DNA of 64,000 nt from Brachionus manjavacas (GCA_019054805.1 JAHQIY010000020.1:372001-436000); one strand, 5' to 3'. Shown: positions 44,180-55,956, counted from the first letter of the stretch. A program made the numbers and translations. The notes: generated by a model not told the origin, from the sequence alone.

Positions 44180-46987
44180 ATGAGCCTGATATCGAACTAT
44201 TTGATTGGGATTAAGAATTTCTTGCACGCATTGTACCGCGACATTTGCGGTATATTTTTGCTAATCCAAATCGAGTACAAACTCGGCTTAATCGAACGCA
44301 AACAACTAATACTGTCCGACTTTTTCCGACAATTGGTCAAAAAAAATCCATCCAAACCATGCATTATATTTGACAGCGACCATTGGAGCTATGAACGCCT
44401 AGAAGACCACAGTAACAGAATTGCCGAGATATTCACAGATGTTTTCGGCCTAAAAAAAGGAGACTGTGTTGCTCTTTTCATGGAAAATAAGCCCGAATAC
44501 GTCTCACTATGGCTCGGTCTTTCTAAAATAGGGGTGATCAGCGCTTTGATAAATACCAATTTAAAATATGACCAACTGGCCCATACTATATCAATAGCTA
44601 AGCCCAAAATAATTGTATATTCGGATCAGCTAGAAAATGGTAATTAAAACTTAAATAATTTTAATTGTCCAAATCAAAGCTCTTAACAAAAAAATCACAC
44701 AGACCTTAGATAAAATCAATTCTGTAGCTGAGAGGAACTTATTTCTTTGAAGCCTTTAATAATTAAAATTCGTTTCTTCAAAAAAGGTTTTAACACTTAT
44801 TTGCAGCGAAAAAGCGCTTTATTTTTTATTTAAAAAAAAATTTGTTTATTAATAAGAAAAAAAAATTTTTTTCGATTTATTTATTCTAAAGAAATTTTAA
44901 TGTAAATTTTTTACTTTTAGATTAAAGAAAAAAAAAATAAATTCTAAAATTTTTTTAAAAATTAGATATTTTTTCCTTTAATTTATCAGTTTTTAATTTT
45001 AAATTAAAGAAAATATTCGGAAATTTAACGACCAACTCTTTAGACTCAATTATGCAATTAAAAAAAATGTTTGCACCTTTAATTTACAATTCAAAATTAG
45101 AATACAATTTTATTAAAATGAATCAATCTATAGAAAATTTCCTATTAGCTTTTTCTCAAAACAGAAACACTGTTTATTTCACCCAAGAAAAATTAAAAAT
45201 CCAAAATCTATGTTTTTATAAAGAATTTAACTTTTGTACTGGAATATTTGTAAGAAAATAAGTCTAAGACCAATTTAAATTTATTTTTGTAAATTAACAT
45301 CATTCATTTAACTTTTTTGTTTTAAAATCTAAATAAATTTTTGAATTAATTGTGGTTAATTTTAGTAAAAAAAAAAGAAAAAATTTATTCATTTTTTTCA
45401 ATTTATCATTTTTTAACTTTAAATTTGATAAAAAATTTAAACTTTCATAGATTTTGAATCAATGAGACAATTTTTAGAAAAAAGATAACATTTTTTTAAA
45501 ATAAAAAAAAACAATTTTTTGATTTTGGTCTATTTTTATTTTTTTTAATATCATAATACTAAAAATAATTTAATTAAGCTATTGAGACATGTTTGACCCA
45601 AATAGACAATCAAATAGTCTTGGTACGCGAGCAGGGTGGCTCGAAAACTAGCTTGCATTGCTTAGATGCACTTTTGCAAAAAACGACTGGTCAAGTTGTC
45701 AGACCTAGTGAAAAAATAGTTCCTAATGGTAAATAAATAATAAGAAGATGATAATTTTCATAAATTTATTTAAAAGATATAATGATGTATATTTATACAA
45801 GTGGTACGACCGGTTTGCCAAAGCCGGCCGTAATTAAATACAATAGATACATGGCAGGGGGCCTGACGTTTTCCAGATCGGCCTATTTGGGAAATGACGA
45901 CCGGCTCTATGTGGCTCTGCCGCTCTACCATGCTAACGGAGGCATAATAGGAATGGGTACTGCACTAGTCTCTGGTGTTACTGTCGTTTTGCGCAAAAAA
46001 TTCAGTGCCTCAAACTTTTGGAAAGAATGCATCGAGTACAAATGCACAGCTTTTATTTATGTGGGCGAAATATGCCGCTTTTTGATAAACCAGCCCAAGA
46101 GTGTACTCGACAAACAGCATGGCATACGCAAGGCTATCGGAAATGGATTGCGCAGAAATGTCTGGGAGGATTTTCACCATCGTTTCGGAGTCAATTGTGT
46201 TGAGTTTTATGCTGCATCAGAGGGCAATTGTACCATGATAAACACTGTGTGCAAAATTGGTGCTTGTGGTTTTGTGCCACTAATAAACAGATTTTTTAAA
46301 ATACTTCCTATCTACGTGATTAAAATAGACGATGACATGAATCCTATCAGAGACAAAAATAGTTTCTGTGTCGAGTGCAGACCATTTGAACGAGGTCTTT
46401 TGATCGGCATGATCGGAAAATCGATCAAGACCTCGTTCAATGGCTACGCTAATAACAAGTCTGCTTCGAGCAAAAAAATAATTGAAAATGTGTTCAGAAG
46501 TGGTCAAAAAGCGTTCAATTCAGGTGATTTGATGATGTGTGATAGCTTAGGCTATTTGTATTTTTGTGATCGCCTGGGCGATACGTACAGATGGAAAGGA
46601 GAAAATGTGGCCACCATCGAGGTGGAAAATGTACTGAGTAAGATTGTTGGGGGAGCTGAGGTTTCGGTGTATGGGGTCGAAGTGCCGGGACAAGAGGGAA
46701 AAGCAGGAATGGCAGCTATTAACATTAAAAGCATTGAACTTGACTTATTTGAGCATGAGGTCAAATTAAAGTTGCCTAGTTATGCAAGGCCTGTTTTTGT
46801 GCGTCTTGTAGATCAGTTAGACTACACGGGCACCTTCAAGACTAAAAAAACTCGCCTTGTTCATCAGGGATATGATTTGGACCAGTCCAATGATAGAATT
46901 TATTTTTTCAGCATCAAAGATCAAAGATACAAGGATCTGAATAGGACAGATTATGAAGACATTTTAAAATGCAAAGTAAGGTTTTAG
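44180..46987 (+). CDS. SLC27A (FATP) family: Long-chain fatty acid transport protein / very-long-chain acyl-CoA synthetase
   Basis: Exons 44180-44639, 45579-45728 and 45777-46987 (introns 939 and 48 bp) give 606 aa, the usual family length. Residues about 10-35 form an N-terminal hydrophobic segment. The AMP-binding P-loop YTSGTTGLPK is present. So is the FATP/VLACS signature around LYFCDRLGDTYRWKGENVAT followed by IEVENVL, and a C-terminal YARPVFVRL. The enzyme couples uptake of long-chain fatty acids to activation with ATP and CoA at the plasma or ER membrane. The open frame at 45052-45261 in the long first intron shows no FATP similarity and is not used. Which SLC27A subtype it is cannot be told. 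Confidence 0.92.
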
Positions 46988-48743
46988 TAAGAGATTGTTT
47001 TTATCTTGTTAATTATTATTAAAGAGTTATTCTATTTTTTTCCATTTGCTTATTGTGTCTATTTTTGTCAAACCATTTATACTGCTTGCCATCTTAATAT
47101 AAATAATTTATTTTTTGAATAAATTTTTTATTTTTATTTTCGAATTTTTTTAATTAACAAAAAAAATTTTTGTTTTATTTAAATTGTAGATATATAGCGA
47201 GGATTGAATTAAAAAAATTCTAATTCAAGGAAATTAATTAAAAGTTGTTATTTAAAAAAAAGAACTATTATAAATATAAAATTTCTTTTGTCAAAAAAAT
47301 TTAAAAAAGTAGAGTCAATTCATTAAAGAAATGGCAAGTAACTCATAGGCAGCTATTTCGCTGAATTGACGACCAAACATCCAATGTTACGGATACAGTC
47401 CGAGCCTTCATCACCCTTAATCCGACGTTCTGCCTTTAGTACATTCAGATAGCTAAATCTATTAAAAAAGGCATAACATATTATTTATTTATTTGTTTCA
47501 AAAATTACTCTCGATTTGGCGATGATAAAAAAATATTAAAAATAGAAATTTTATAAAAATAAAGACTATTTTTTTGTCTATCCTAAGACTTTAAAATTAC
47601 CTGCTTAAAAGAAAAAAAAATTTACATAATTACTATTAATATATAATTAAAAATAATTTAATATTATATCGTTAATATTATTCATTTTGTTAATTTTAAT
47701 CACTTTGTTCTTTTTGTTCATTCTGTTCATTATATTATCAGTAGCAAGCAAGGACTTTGCATCGTGAAGACAAAGTTTGTGTTCTTTTCTTCTGCAGCTA
47801 GATAAACAATTCTCATAGCAGGGCTTTTTCCAGTTGAAACATTTTCTAAAAGTTCATATGAACGATAAAGAATTTTGAATTTTTTCATAAAATTTGTTCA
47901 TAAAATGAGAAACTATAGATAAGATGGGGAAGCAGGGCTTAATGTTACGTTTTATTTGCATGTTTATTATAATTTATTAGTTTCCAAAAAGTAAAAAATA
48001 ACATGTAATTTATCAATTAATGTGTATACTCTATTGACGATTTACGTCCAGAATTTTTTTAATAACTATTCAGTATTTGTTTTTATTCACGCGTGTCTAT
48101 GCTTAATATGCTCGTCACGCACCACTCGTTCCTCGCAAATTAAAGGGACAACTCAAGTGAAACTCAAGATTCAAAACTTGGTTAAAAAAATAAGAAAAAA
48201 TATAATGACAAATTCTTTTGATTTTTACCTTATATTTGATAATATTTAAGTTGCAGTTTCAGTTCAAAAACACCATACAATGAAATAGTGATTGTAATTT
48301 CTATAATTTCATTTATATCTCCGCAAGAAAGCATATTTCGCATCTAATAACTATTTCCCAATTAATTTGATTATTATGAGTGCAAAATTTTAATTTTATT
48401 CTAATTATGAGGATACGAAAAGGACCCTGTTTTTCATTAGAGAAGACGCATTTTATTTGATAAAAATTTTCTTTAGTGTTGAGGGTCAAAGCGGCAAAAA
48501 TTCATACATTGATCAAGCAAATGAAAACTTATTTTTACGGTGATACTGAGGTTTTTAAAAAAAATTTACTGATTAACTTTTGAGATTTTGAAAAAATAAT
48601 AACAAGAGCAAAGGCCAATAATTTCTAATTGACCTTTGAAAATAATAATGACCCATATAAGACAAAATGCGCGTCACCTTGTCATGTCCAGTCCAAATAA
48701 AAAAAACACAAGCTGTTAAAAAATAGAGAAATCATTCAGATCG
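46988..48743. other. Intergenic between FATP and AKT genes
   Basis: Apart from the candidate minus-strand exons at 47353-47845, this stretch is AT-rich. The frame at 48022-48249 is accidental. The 150 bp before 48744 would hold the AKT promoter and leader. Confidence 0.4.
47353..47845 (-). CDS. Candidate exons of a short cysteine-containing protein
   Basis: A terminal exon 47458-47353 follows a good acceptor (ttttttaatag) and reads FSYLNVLKAERRIKG then DEGSDCIRNIGCLVVNSAK and a stop. Upstream, 47845-47700 follows a ttttag acceptor and reads KCFNWKKPCYENCLSSC then RRKEHKLCLHD. Both patches are codon-like, GC-richer and cysteine-bearing amid AT-rich DNA. The donor joining them is weak (gtcctt, phase 2), and no first exon with a signal peptide was found. 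A small secreted protein is possible. I do not recognise it. Confidence 0.3.
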
Positions 48744-50492
48744 ATGATGAATGTTGAGTTTGGCAATGATGTCCAGAAAGAAGGATGGCTGCATAAGAGA
48801 GGTGAGCATATAAAAACCTGGCGCGCTCGCTACTTTGTGCTTAAAAAGAATGGCGATTTCCTCGGCTTTAATTTCATGCCGACCAAAAGCGATGTTCCCA
48901 ACAACACATTTTGTCTCAAACAATGCCAAATAGTCATCTCTGACAAGCAAAGAATGTACAGCTTTGTTCTAAAAATCCAAAACAATGAAGAAAAGACCAT
49001 AGAGAGATTTTTTGCGGCCTATTCGTCAATTGATCGAAGCGAATGGATCAGTGCCATTCGATCAGTCACGCTAAATATCAATGAAAATTTTATCATCGAC
49101 TTGGTCAAGTCTAAAATTGACAAAATTGTACTTTCTAATTTTCAAAATTTTCCTTTCCTCTTTTTTTTTTCTAAATTAAAACTGTTTCTAAGGAACTGGA
49201 CGACTTTGAGTATTTGAAAATAATTGGAAAAGGACACTTTGGAAAAGTGGTTTTAACTCGCGAAAAATCCTCAGACCGAATACTAGCCATGAAAATACTA
49301 AAGAAAAATTTAATAATTGAACAAGTTGTTTGAATTATTTATTTATTTTTGTTAGCTAATTAATCTCTCATTAAAGAACAAAATTGCTCATATTAAAGCC
49401 GAAAACTTTGTTCTCAAATCTTTGAGGCATCCATTTATCACTGTAAAAACTAGATTAAAGTTATTTCAAAATTGTCTATTTTTGTTGATTTATTTAGAGT
49501 CTAGTGTATGCATTTCAGACCAGAGACTTGCTGTGCTTGGCAATGGAGTATGTGAGCGGCGGTGATCTTTTTTATCACTTGGTCAAAGAGGGAAAATTTG
49601 GCGAACTTAAATCGCACTTTTACTCAGCCGAAATAAGCTATGCAATCGGCTACCTGCACTCCAAAGACATTATCTATCGAGACCTTAAACTCGAGAACAT
49701 TCTCCTTGATGTCGATGGACATGTCAAATTAAGTAAAATTAATTTGGAATTTTTTTCTTTTTTTGGTAACCATGGCAACTAAATTTTTCAGCTGACTTTG
49801 GTCTGTGCAAACGTCAAATTGGTCATGAATGCAAGACAAGCACTTTTTGTGGCACAATTGAGTATTTGGCACCCGAAATGATACAAAAAGAGACTGCTGA
49901 TTATGGGTATACGAGATGCGTGGACTGGTGGGCCTTGGGTGTGTTATTATATGAAATGCTCACAGGCAGACTTCCATTCAGGGCTCCAAAAAATAATTTA
50001 GACAATAGGAAAATTTTATTTGACTCAATTTTGAATAAAAAATTAGAAATTCCGTTCGATCTCAGACCAGAAACAAAGACTTTTCTGGCACAACTTTTAG
50101 AAAAGGATCCTTCCAAGCGAATTGGCTCAAGATTCGGATTTGACGAAATTAAGAACCATGCTTATTTTGGAAACATCGACTGGGACAAGCTTGAAAAAAG
50201 AGAGCTAGAGCCTCCATTTGTGCCGATGTTGTTCAATGAAATAGATACTAGCAATTTTGACAGAGAGTTTACCTCGGAAACAGTTTGCCTAAGTCCAGTC
50301 ATTAGCTCGTACATAACCAAAAATTATTTTGACTCTTTTTCTTACTATGGAAGCAGGTCGAGTCTAATTAGTAAAACTAGCTCGATTAGAAGTAGAGACA
50401 AGTTCGATTTGAGTGTGATTATTGACAGCGAACAAACGAATGAACCTGACTCATTTCAGGAAAAGTTTATACCACTTAATTTTGAATTTTAA
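48744..50492 (+). CDS. AKT: AKT/PKB serine-threonine kinase
   Basis: Five exons (48744-49127, 49193-49324, 49377-49442, 49498-49732, 49792-50492) give 505 aa. The PH domain (residues about 8-115) starts [21 protein letters not shown], almost the vertebrate AKT sequence. The kinase has [16 protein letters not shown] (catalytic Lys), [11 protein letters not shown] at 274-276, and the activation loop [14 protein letters not shown] with the PDK1 site at about Thr290. The hydrophobic motif FDSFSY carries the TORC2 site at about Ser456. The linker between PH and kinase is short, and about 48 extra residues follow the hydrophobic motif. The first donor (gtactt) is the least certain border. Acts downstream of PI3K in insulin/growth signalling. 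Poly(A) hexamer at 50593-50598. Confidence 0.93.
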
Positions 50493-50598
50493 AAAAAAAA
50501 TTTAAATTTAAAAAATTGAGATTTTAATTTTATGATCATGATTTTTTAAAAGAAATTTAATTGTGTAAAAAATCATATCATAATAATTTTTAAATAAA

Positions 50599-51934
50599 AA
50601 TTACAAATATTTTCCTGTTTTTTTTTCAGTGATCATCTTTTTTACAACAAAAAAATTAATGTCAAAAATTTTATCATCAAATTAAATCAATTTAATTTCA
50701 ATTAAAATTCCTTAAATCATACGTGTAAGGTTACGTGTCAGGCTTTTTTGTCTTTTTTTAGACTGTCCCTGTGACTGTCAATTAACATGGTAAAATTAGT
50801 TTGTGTGCTTAATGCCTTTCTTTCAACATCAGGGTCTTTTGAATATACTTTTCAAAGATCTCACTAGATTAGTTAAATTTATCATTTATCGCATAAAAAA
50901 AAGAGATGATTTTTTTGAGTAGGTCTTAAAGCCTTTAAAATCCATTTTTCAAATTTAATAGAGATTTTTATTTTATTTTTATTATTAGAAAGTAAAGTTT
51001 ATGATAAAGTTTTTTACTAAAACTAACATGTCAATTTTTTAATTAATATATAAAAAGGACCTAAAAATTTTAGATATCTTTATTTTAATTAGTTATCTTT
51101 ATTTTATTTATTGTATTTATTTTTCCATTTTTTGTTCTGAATAAATTTGTTAAATAAACGATATCTTCAAATTTATGGCTCAAGTTAGATCAAATTTTTT
51201 TTAATCTTGAATAATGTTATTTTGTTTTAAATTTTTTTCTAACAAAAAAGTATGAAAATTTTTTAAATTTTCAGCTCTAACTTTTTTGTTTAATTGATTG
51301 ATTTATTTAGTTCATTTTAAAATAATTTCGCGTAGACTCCTATTTTGCTTGGGATGGTAATAAGTCCTCCCTTTCATCCTCATGCTTGAAATACAGTGCT
51401 CCTCCTAATTAAAGATTTTTGAAATTATGGTATATTCCTTGTATCGTAGCAATATTGTAACATAATGTATTTGAGTTTTTTCATTTAAAAAAAATAAAAT
51501 ATATCGTTAACTTGAGATACAAATTTAGAAAAATGATTATTTGATAAAATAAGATTCTAGTTTGCTTATGGGTTGTCAAAGGATTTATTTCCAATTTTTT
51601 TTTATTAGATTTGACAAAAATTATAGAAGGAAATTTTTGTTTGGATTTCATTTAAAAAAATTATTTGACACAAAATTCTAATTATTTTTGTGAATAAAAG
51701 TAAAATTGTTTGATAATAATTGATTGAGCCTATTGTAGTGACTTTTTTGAGTTCGCTGGAGGAGTAGGAGTCAGCCTTATTTCAAGAAAAAAAATCTAAG
51801 AGAACAATTACCGAGTAATTATGAGTTTATTTTTATGGACATTTAAAATAAACAATCTGATATCTGATTAAACACTTGGTTTTGATTAAAAAAATACAAA
51901 GAATTAAACTTTAGATATTTGATATTTAAAATTA
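50599..51934. other. Intergenic between AKT and glucosylceramidase genes
   Basis: AT-rich. A small GC-richer patch at 51345-51415 reads protein-like on the minus strand (GGALYFKHEDERED) for about 25 codons, then breaks. It is too short to call. Confidence 0.4.
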
Positions 51935-51940
51935 TTTATT
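51935..51940 (-). terminator. Poly(A) signal of the glucosylceramidase gene
   Basis: AATAAA on the minus strand only about 24 bp after the stop codon, implying a very short 3' UTR. Confidence 0.6.
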
Positions 51941-51963
51941 AAAAAATAGAATTATCCTAAAAA

Positions 51964-53544
51964 TTAATAGAACCAAATTATTGTGCGAAATGAATGCGCT
52001 TCCAAAACTGAATTGATAAACTTTCCACTTTCTCCATCACCTATAGAATACTTTACACTTTGACTTGATTTATTTAATAGAATTAAAATAATTTGTTTAT
52101 TTTTATCATTTTTAAATGCTATATGAGCCAAATTCATATTCTTAAGTCCTTCTGATTTGAGCTCTATTCTCACCGAGCCTTCCGGAATAAACTTACTAAA
52201 ATGCCCCATGGCATAAAACATCGGCTGCTTCAAAAATTCATCCGCAGTTTTGTTAACTATTACAGGACTATCAACAAAATTATTAGCCCAATTAGGTCCA
52301 CCTTTTAAATCAAGAGCAATGTTCCAATCAGTCCACCCAGTGACCCAATGGTTTAAATCCTCGATTATATCTCGCACATAGGACTCGGCTCGTTCAAATG
52401 AGCCCAGAATAACCGCAGGTCCGAAAGATCCCAGTGCATGGCAGGCCTCAGTCGCGAATATAAACTTGTCCGCAAATTTCTCATGAGTCAACTCCAAAAC
52501 TTTGGGACTAACCAAACTATCCAAGTACCAATGAACAGCTATGCCGTGGACATATTCGCTCACTTGCGAGTTGTGTGAAAAAACTCGTTCAGCCCAACCG
52601 GGCAGAAAAAGTCTCTGGTCATCCAAAATCATTATTTTTATATCCCCGAAACCTTTTTTCCTTAAACTAGGCCCTAAGTTGTTTGCAATAAAATCAGACT
52701 GAGTCTCCGGTGTAAAGCCCATAGAATTAAAAGAAAATTTGTACAAATAACCATCAGTTGGTTCATTCTGAGCGGTCATTGCCCAAAAATGAAGGCCATT
52801 TTTTTTATAACAATCAAAAAATTTGACATAATAATCAGCCCACGTTTGATAGTACTTTCCTGCCACAGGTCCAATCAGAGTTCCATTTCCTTTGAAGTCG
52901 TTATTGGTCTTCATCCATGGTGGAGCACTCCACGCCGAGGCAAACAGCTTCACTTCTCTCGGGCTTGTTTTAATGGCAGATTGAATGAAGGGAATTTTCC
53001 ACTCGTAATCTTCTTTTGAAAGTGAAAATTTGCTCAGGTTAAAGTCACCTGCAAAATCGTCATAGCTGTAAGTTCTTGTGGAAAAGTCTACGCCAGCTAC
53101 TGGCACTCTAATTATGTTGTATTCGATTCCGTTTTTGGAAAAATAAGAATTTATTAAATTTTGGACAGTTGGAGCTGATAGGGAATATATATTGAAGCCG
53201 GACGCGTCAGTCATGGCACCGCCAAATCCAAATATTTGCTGAAACTCTTTAGATTTTGAAAATGTTAAATTTAGTTGCGAGTCTGGTGCCAGTTGTGGAT
53301 CAAATTTATGTTTGAACTTTTCTAGTCTAAGACCTGACCATGATGTAATATATTCTTGGTAAAAAGTGTCAGTGTTGGTAAAATCTACCGGGTCCACAGT
53401 GTCACAATAGCTCGAATTACACACGCAAACATAAGAGTAAAGTGTGCTGTATAATCTTTTTTCACACGGAATTCTTTCAGTATTTATGGACGAAATTTGT
53501 AAGACTAGCACCAGGATGGCAATAAAATATTTTAAAAAAATCAT
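51964..53544 (-). CDS. GBA1: Lysosomal acid glucosylceramidase (GH30 family)
   Basis: A single 526-codon frame, close to the 536 aa of the human enzyme. The signal peptide is residues 1-22 (MIFLKYFIAILVLVLQISS). A short N-terminal Cys-rich part (CEKRL...CVCNSSYCDTV) follows, as in GBA1. The catalytic TIM barrel has GFGGAMTDASG, the acid/base Glu261 in TAQNEPT and the nucleophile Glu366 in FATEACH. SAWSAPPWMKTN, TGWTDWNIALDLKGGPNW and QPMFYAMGHFSKFI are also typical. It cleaves glucosylceramide to glucose and ceramide in the lysosome. It has no introns, unlike most genes in this window. Several N-glycosylation sites are visible. Confidence 0.95.
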   Translation of the reverse strand: MIFLKYFIAILVLVLQISSINTERIPCEKRLYSTLYSYVCVCNSSYCDTVDPVDFTNTDTFYQEYITSWSGLRLEKFKHKFDPQLAPDSQLNLTFSKSKEFQQIFGFGGAMTDASGFNIYSLSAPTVQNLINSYFSKNGIEYNIIRVPVAGVDFSTRTYSYDDFAGDFNLSKFSLSKEDYEWKIPFIQSAIKTSPREVKLFASAWSAPPWMKTNNDFKGNGTLIGPVAGKYYQTWADYYVKFFDCYKKNGLHFWAMTAQNEPTDGYLYKFSFNSMGFTPETQSDFIANNLGPSLRKKGFGDIKIMILDDQRLFLPGWAERVFSHNSQVSEYVHGIAVHWYLDSLVSPKVLELTHEKFADKFIFATEACHALGSFGPAVILGSFERAESYVRDIIEDLNHWVTGWTDWNIALDLKGGPNWANNFVDSPVIVNKTADEFLKQPMFYAMGHFSKFIPEGSVRIELKSEGLKNMNLAHIAFKNDKNKQIILILLNKSSQSVKYSIGDGESGKFINSVLEAHSFRTIIWFY

Positions 53545-54548
53545 TTTTTCTTTATAATAATTTCATGTGAGCTTTTATGTCATTTGAGTTGAATGATTAA
53601 AATTTATGAGTATATGAATGCAAAAATAATTTACTTAAAATTTTTGATCTCAGCTGATACATGGAAACTTAAAATCTCAAGATTTAAAAATTTTATTTTT
53701 GCGAAAAAGTATTTATTTTGTATTTTTGAGAAAAAAGTCGCGGAATTTATGATAAAAATTTATGTTATTTTTAATATATTCATGAATCTGAAATTAAAAT
53801 TTAAAATATTAACGGGTCAAACTTGTTCATGATAATGTGATTTTCAATAATAAAAAAATAATTTTTTTCTATCATAATTATTTTCAATGTTATTTTTATT
53901 CAATTTAATTTGAGAGTTGAGAATTAAAAATAACTAGTGTTTTTTTCCGTTAGTAAAGTGTTATTTTCTTTGAAAATCCCAAAATAATGTATTAATAAAA
54001 ATTGGCTTCCTTTTTTATATAATAAAAAAGGAAGCCAATTTTTTTGCACCTTAAACGGCTTAAAGTAAAAAATTTAAGTTGGAACTTAAATTAGACTTAT
54101 TTTTGAAATAAATTGTTATCATGATATTTTATTTTAAAAAAGTTTAAAAAATAATTTAAAATATTTTCATTTAAAGCTTTTTATTTAAAAAATTTAAATT
54201 TTAAGTAAATGATAAGCTTACTTATTTATTCTTTAAACTCCATGTTTTTTCATGCATGATTATTGACACTTGAACTGTCCTAAAATTTTTGATTTGTTTT
54301 ATAGTTTTTAGAGCCTTTTTTTTTAAATATTTATCCAAGCCTTTTTTAATTTAATTTTAATATTTAAAATATTAAATATTTAAACGAGAAAAATTAAAAA
54401 AAAGTCATTTCAAATACTAAAGTTTTGAAAAAATGATTCGTCAAATAGTAAATTTTGCACAATGGTCTTATTTTTGGCTTAGTATTAGAAAATTAAAATT
54501 ATTATATCCAAAATTATATAAATACTTTATAAATACACCACTAATTTT
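53545..54548. other. Intergenic with one perfect hairpin
   Basis: AT-rich DNA. An open frame at 53593-53832 is low-complexity and not supported. The hairpin at 53997-54044 is listed separately. Confidence 0.4.
53997..54044. repeat. Perfect ~22-bp hairpin with 3-nt loop
   Basis: attggcttccttttttat (54001-54018) and ataaaaaaggaagccaat (54022-54039) are exact complements separated by three bases. Flanking A and T runs lengthen the stem to about 22 bp. The stem is unusually perfect for this AT-rich background. Confidence 0.85.
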
Positions 54549-54965
54549 CACGAGGATCTGACGATATTTTACGTTAAAAAATTTAATTTTGAAATTGCTT
54601 TAATTAACGATAAACAAAGTAAAATAAGATAAAATTACCAAGTTTTAAAAAAGCAAAAAAGCCGCTAGATTTTGGCTCTTTTTGGGGTTTCCGTTCAAAT
54701 TTTGATTTTTCCCATTTTTTGATTAATTTTTCCACAAAAAGTATATTTTGTAATTTTACGTAAAATTACGAAAAGAATTTTTTTTTTCAGGTAAAATTTT
54801 ATTTATTCAATTTTACTGTTTTTTTTTGGCATACCCTGATTAAAGAATTAACTTATTTAGCAGTAAATTTAATTTCATTAACTTTAAGTCTTTAACTTTT
54901 CAAAAAAAAATTCAAATCATTTTTTAAAAAATGATGAATTCAGAGCTTTATAAGGATATATTGGA
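54549..54965 (+). repeat. Dispersed TTACGTAAAATTACG-type repeat, copy 3 (longest)
   Basis: This copy contains, in order, cgaggatctgacgat, acgttaa words, the gccgctagattttggc core, gtaattttacgtaaaattacg, and tttagcagtaaatttaatttcattaac. The parts are found scattered at 37965-38240 and 40262-40497, so this copy is the best guide to the intact element. It has no coding capacity; probably a non-autonomous DNA element. Confidence 0.65.
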
Positions 54966-55690
54966 TAGGTATTTACTAAAATTTTTTTCTGAAAAATATG
55001 ACACCGCATTTAAACAGCATCAGCCCAAAACACTTGAAAAAAATTATTTTAAATTGGTATAAAATATTTTTATTAATTAATAGATTTTTTTTTAAATATT
55101 TAACAATTAACACAGGTAAAACTCTACCAAAATCAACAGAACTAAATCATTTAGAAATAATTAAAGGATTTTATAAAAAACAAACTATTAAAACTGAAGA
55201 CGATTCAGTAAAAGTGTTATTTTAACCAGAATCAAAATGAATATGAATGCATTCCGAAATCATGGCTTTGCATTGAAACTAATAAACCATTTCACAAAGT
55301 AAGACCATTTCACATATGTGTCCTTCTTTTTTCATAATTTTTCTAGAAAATAAAATTTTCAAAAAAAATGAAACTTTCTATTTGTGCTTATTTTTTATTG
55401 CTTTTTTTAAATATAAGATGGTGGATTCATTTCTCTAATTTATTATCACTGAAATAATTAGCCAAATGAAAAATTTATCATAAAAAATAAACTAAATTTT
55501 TATGATTAAAAAAGATATTAATTTTGCTTTTAGACAACAAAATGATGTGTAATACTTGGCCCAATATGGTATATTTATGCATTTTTCTTACAAAATTTAT
55601 GGTTCAAATAAAAATGAAGAAAAAATTCTATCAAAAATTTAAACTGAGTTAATTACTTTGTAACACGTGTTTTTATTTAGATTTTTTAAA
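54966..55690. other. Intergenic / 5' leader of TMA7
   Basis: Nothing coding is supported; the frame at 54998-55225 is not protein-like. A T-rich tract ending in ttttatttag just before 55681 looks like the acceptor of a 5' UTR intron of TMA7, ten bases before its start codon. Confidence 0.4.
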
Positions 55691-55918
55691 ATGTCCGGAC
55701 GCGATGGTGGTAAAAAGAAGCCTCTTAAGCAACCCAAGAAGGAAAAATCAGAAACAACTGAGGAGGACTTGGAGCAGCAAAAGAAAAATCGTGAAAAGCA
55801 AAAGGCTCTGGAAGAGGCCCGCAAGCTTGCCTCTCAAAAAGGACCATTAAGTAAATTACTAGTTAATTAAATATAATTTTTTAATTAAATTTATTCAGAG
55901 GGTCTCGGCAAAAAGTAA
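55691..55918 (+). CDS. TMA7: Translation machinery-associated protein 7
   Basis: Exons 55691-55850 and 55899-55918 (48-bp intron, phase 1) give 59 aa. The protein starts MSGRDGGKKKPLKQPKKEK, has a Gln/Lys/Glu helix and ends GPLKGLGKK. It matches the family along its whole length, slightly shorter than the 64-aa human form. TMA7 is a small, lysine-rich, ribosome-associated eukaryotic protein of ill-defined role in translation. The second exon holds only six codons and the stop. AATAAA follows at 55957-55962. Confidence 0.93.
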
Positions 55919-55956
55919 TTATCAATCACGCTTTACTATTGATTCAATTTTTTTTA

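Noticed and set aside
45052-45261. Coding exon inside the first FATP intron
   Set aside because: The frame shows no similarity to the family. Exon 1 and exon 2 join in phase without it and give a normal-length enzyme.
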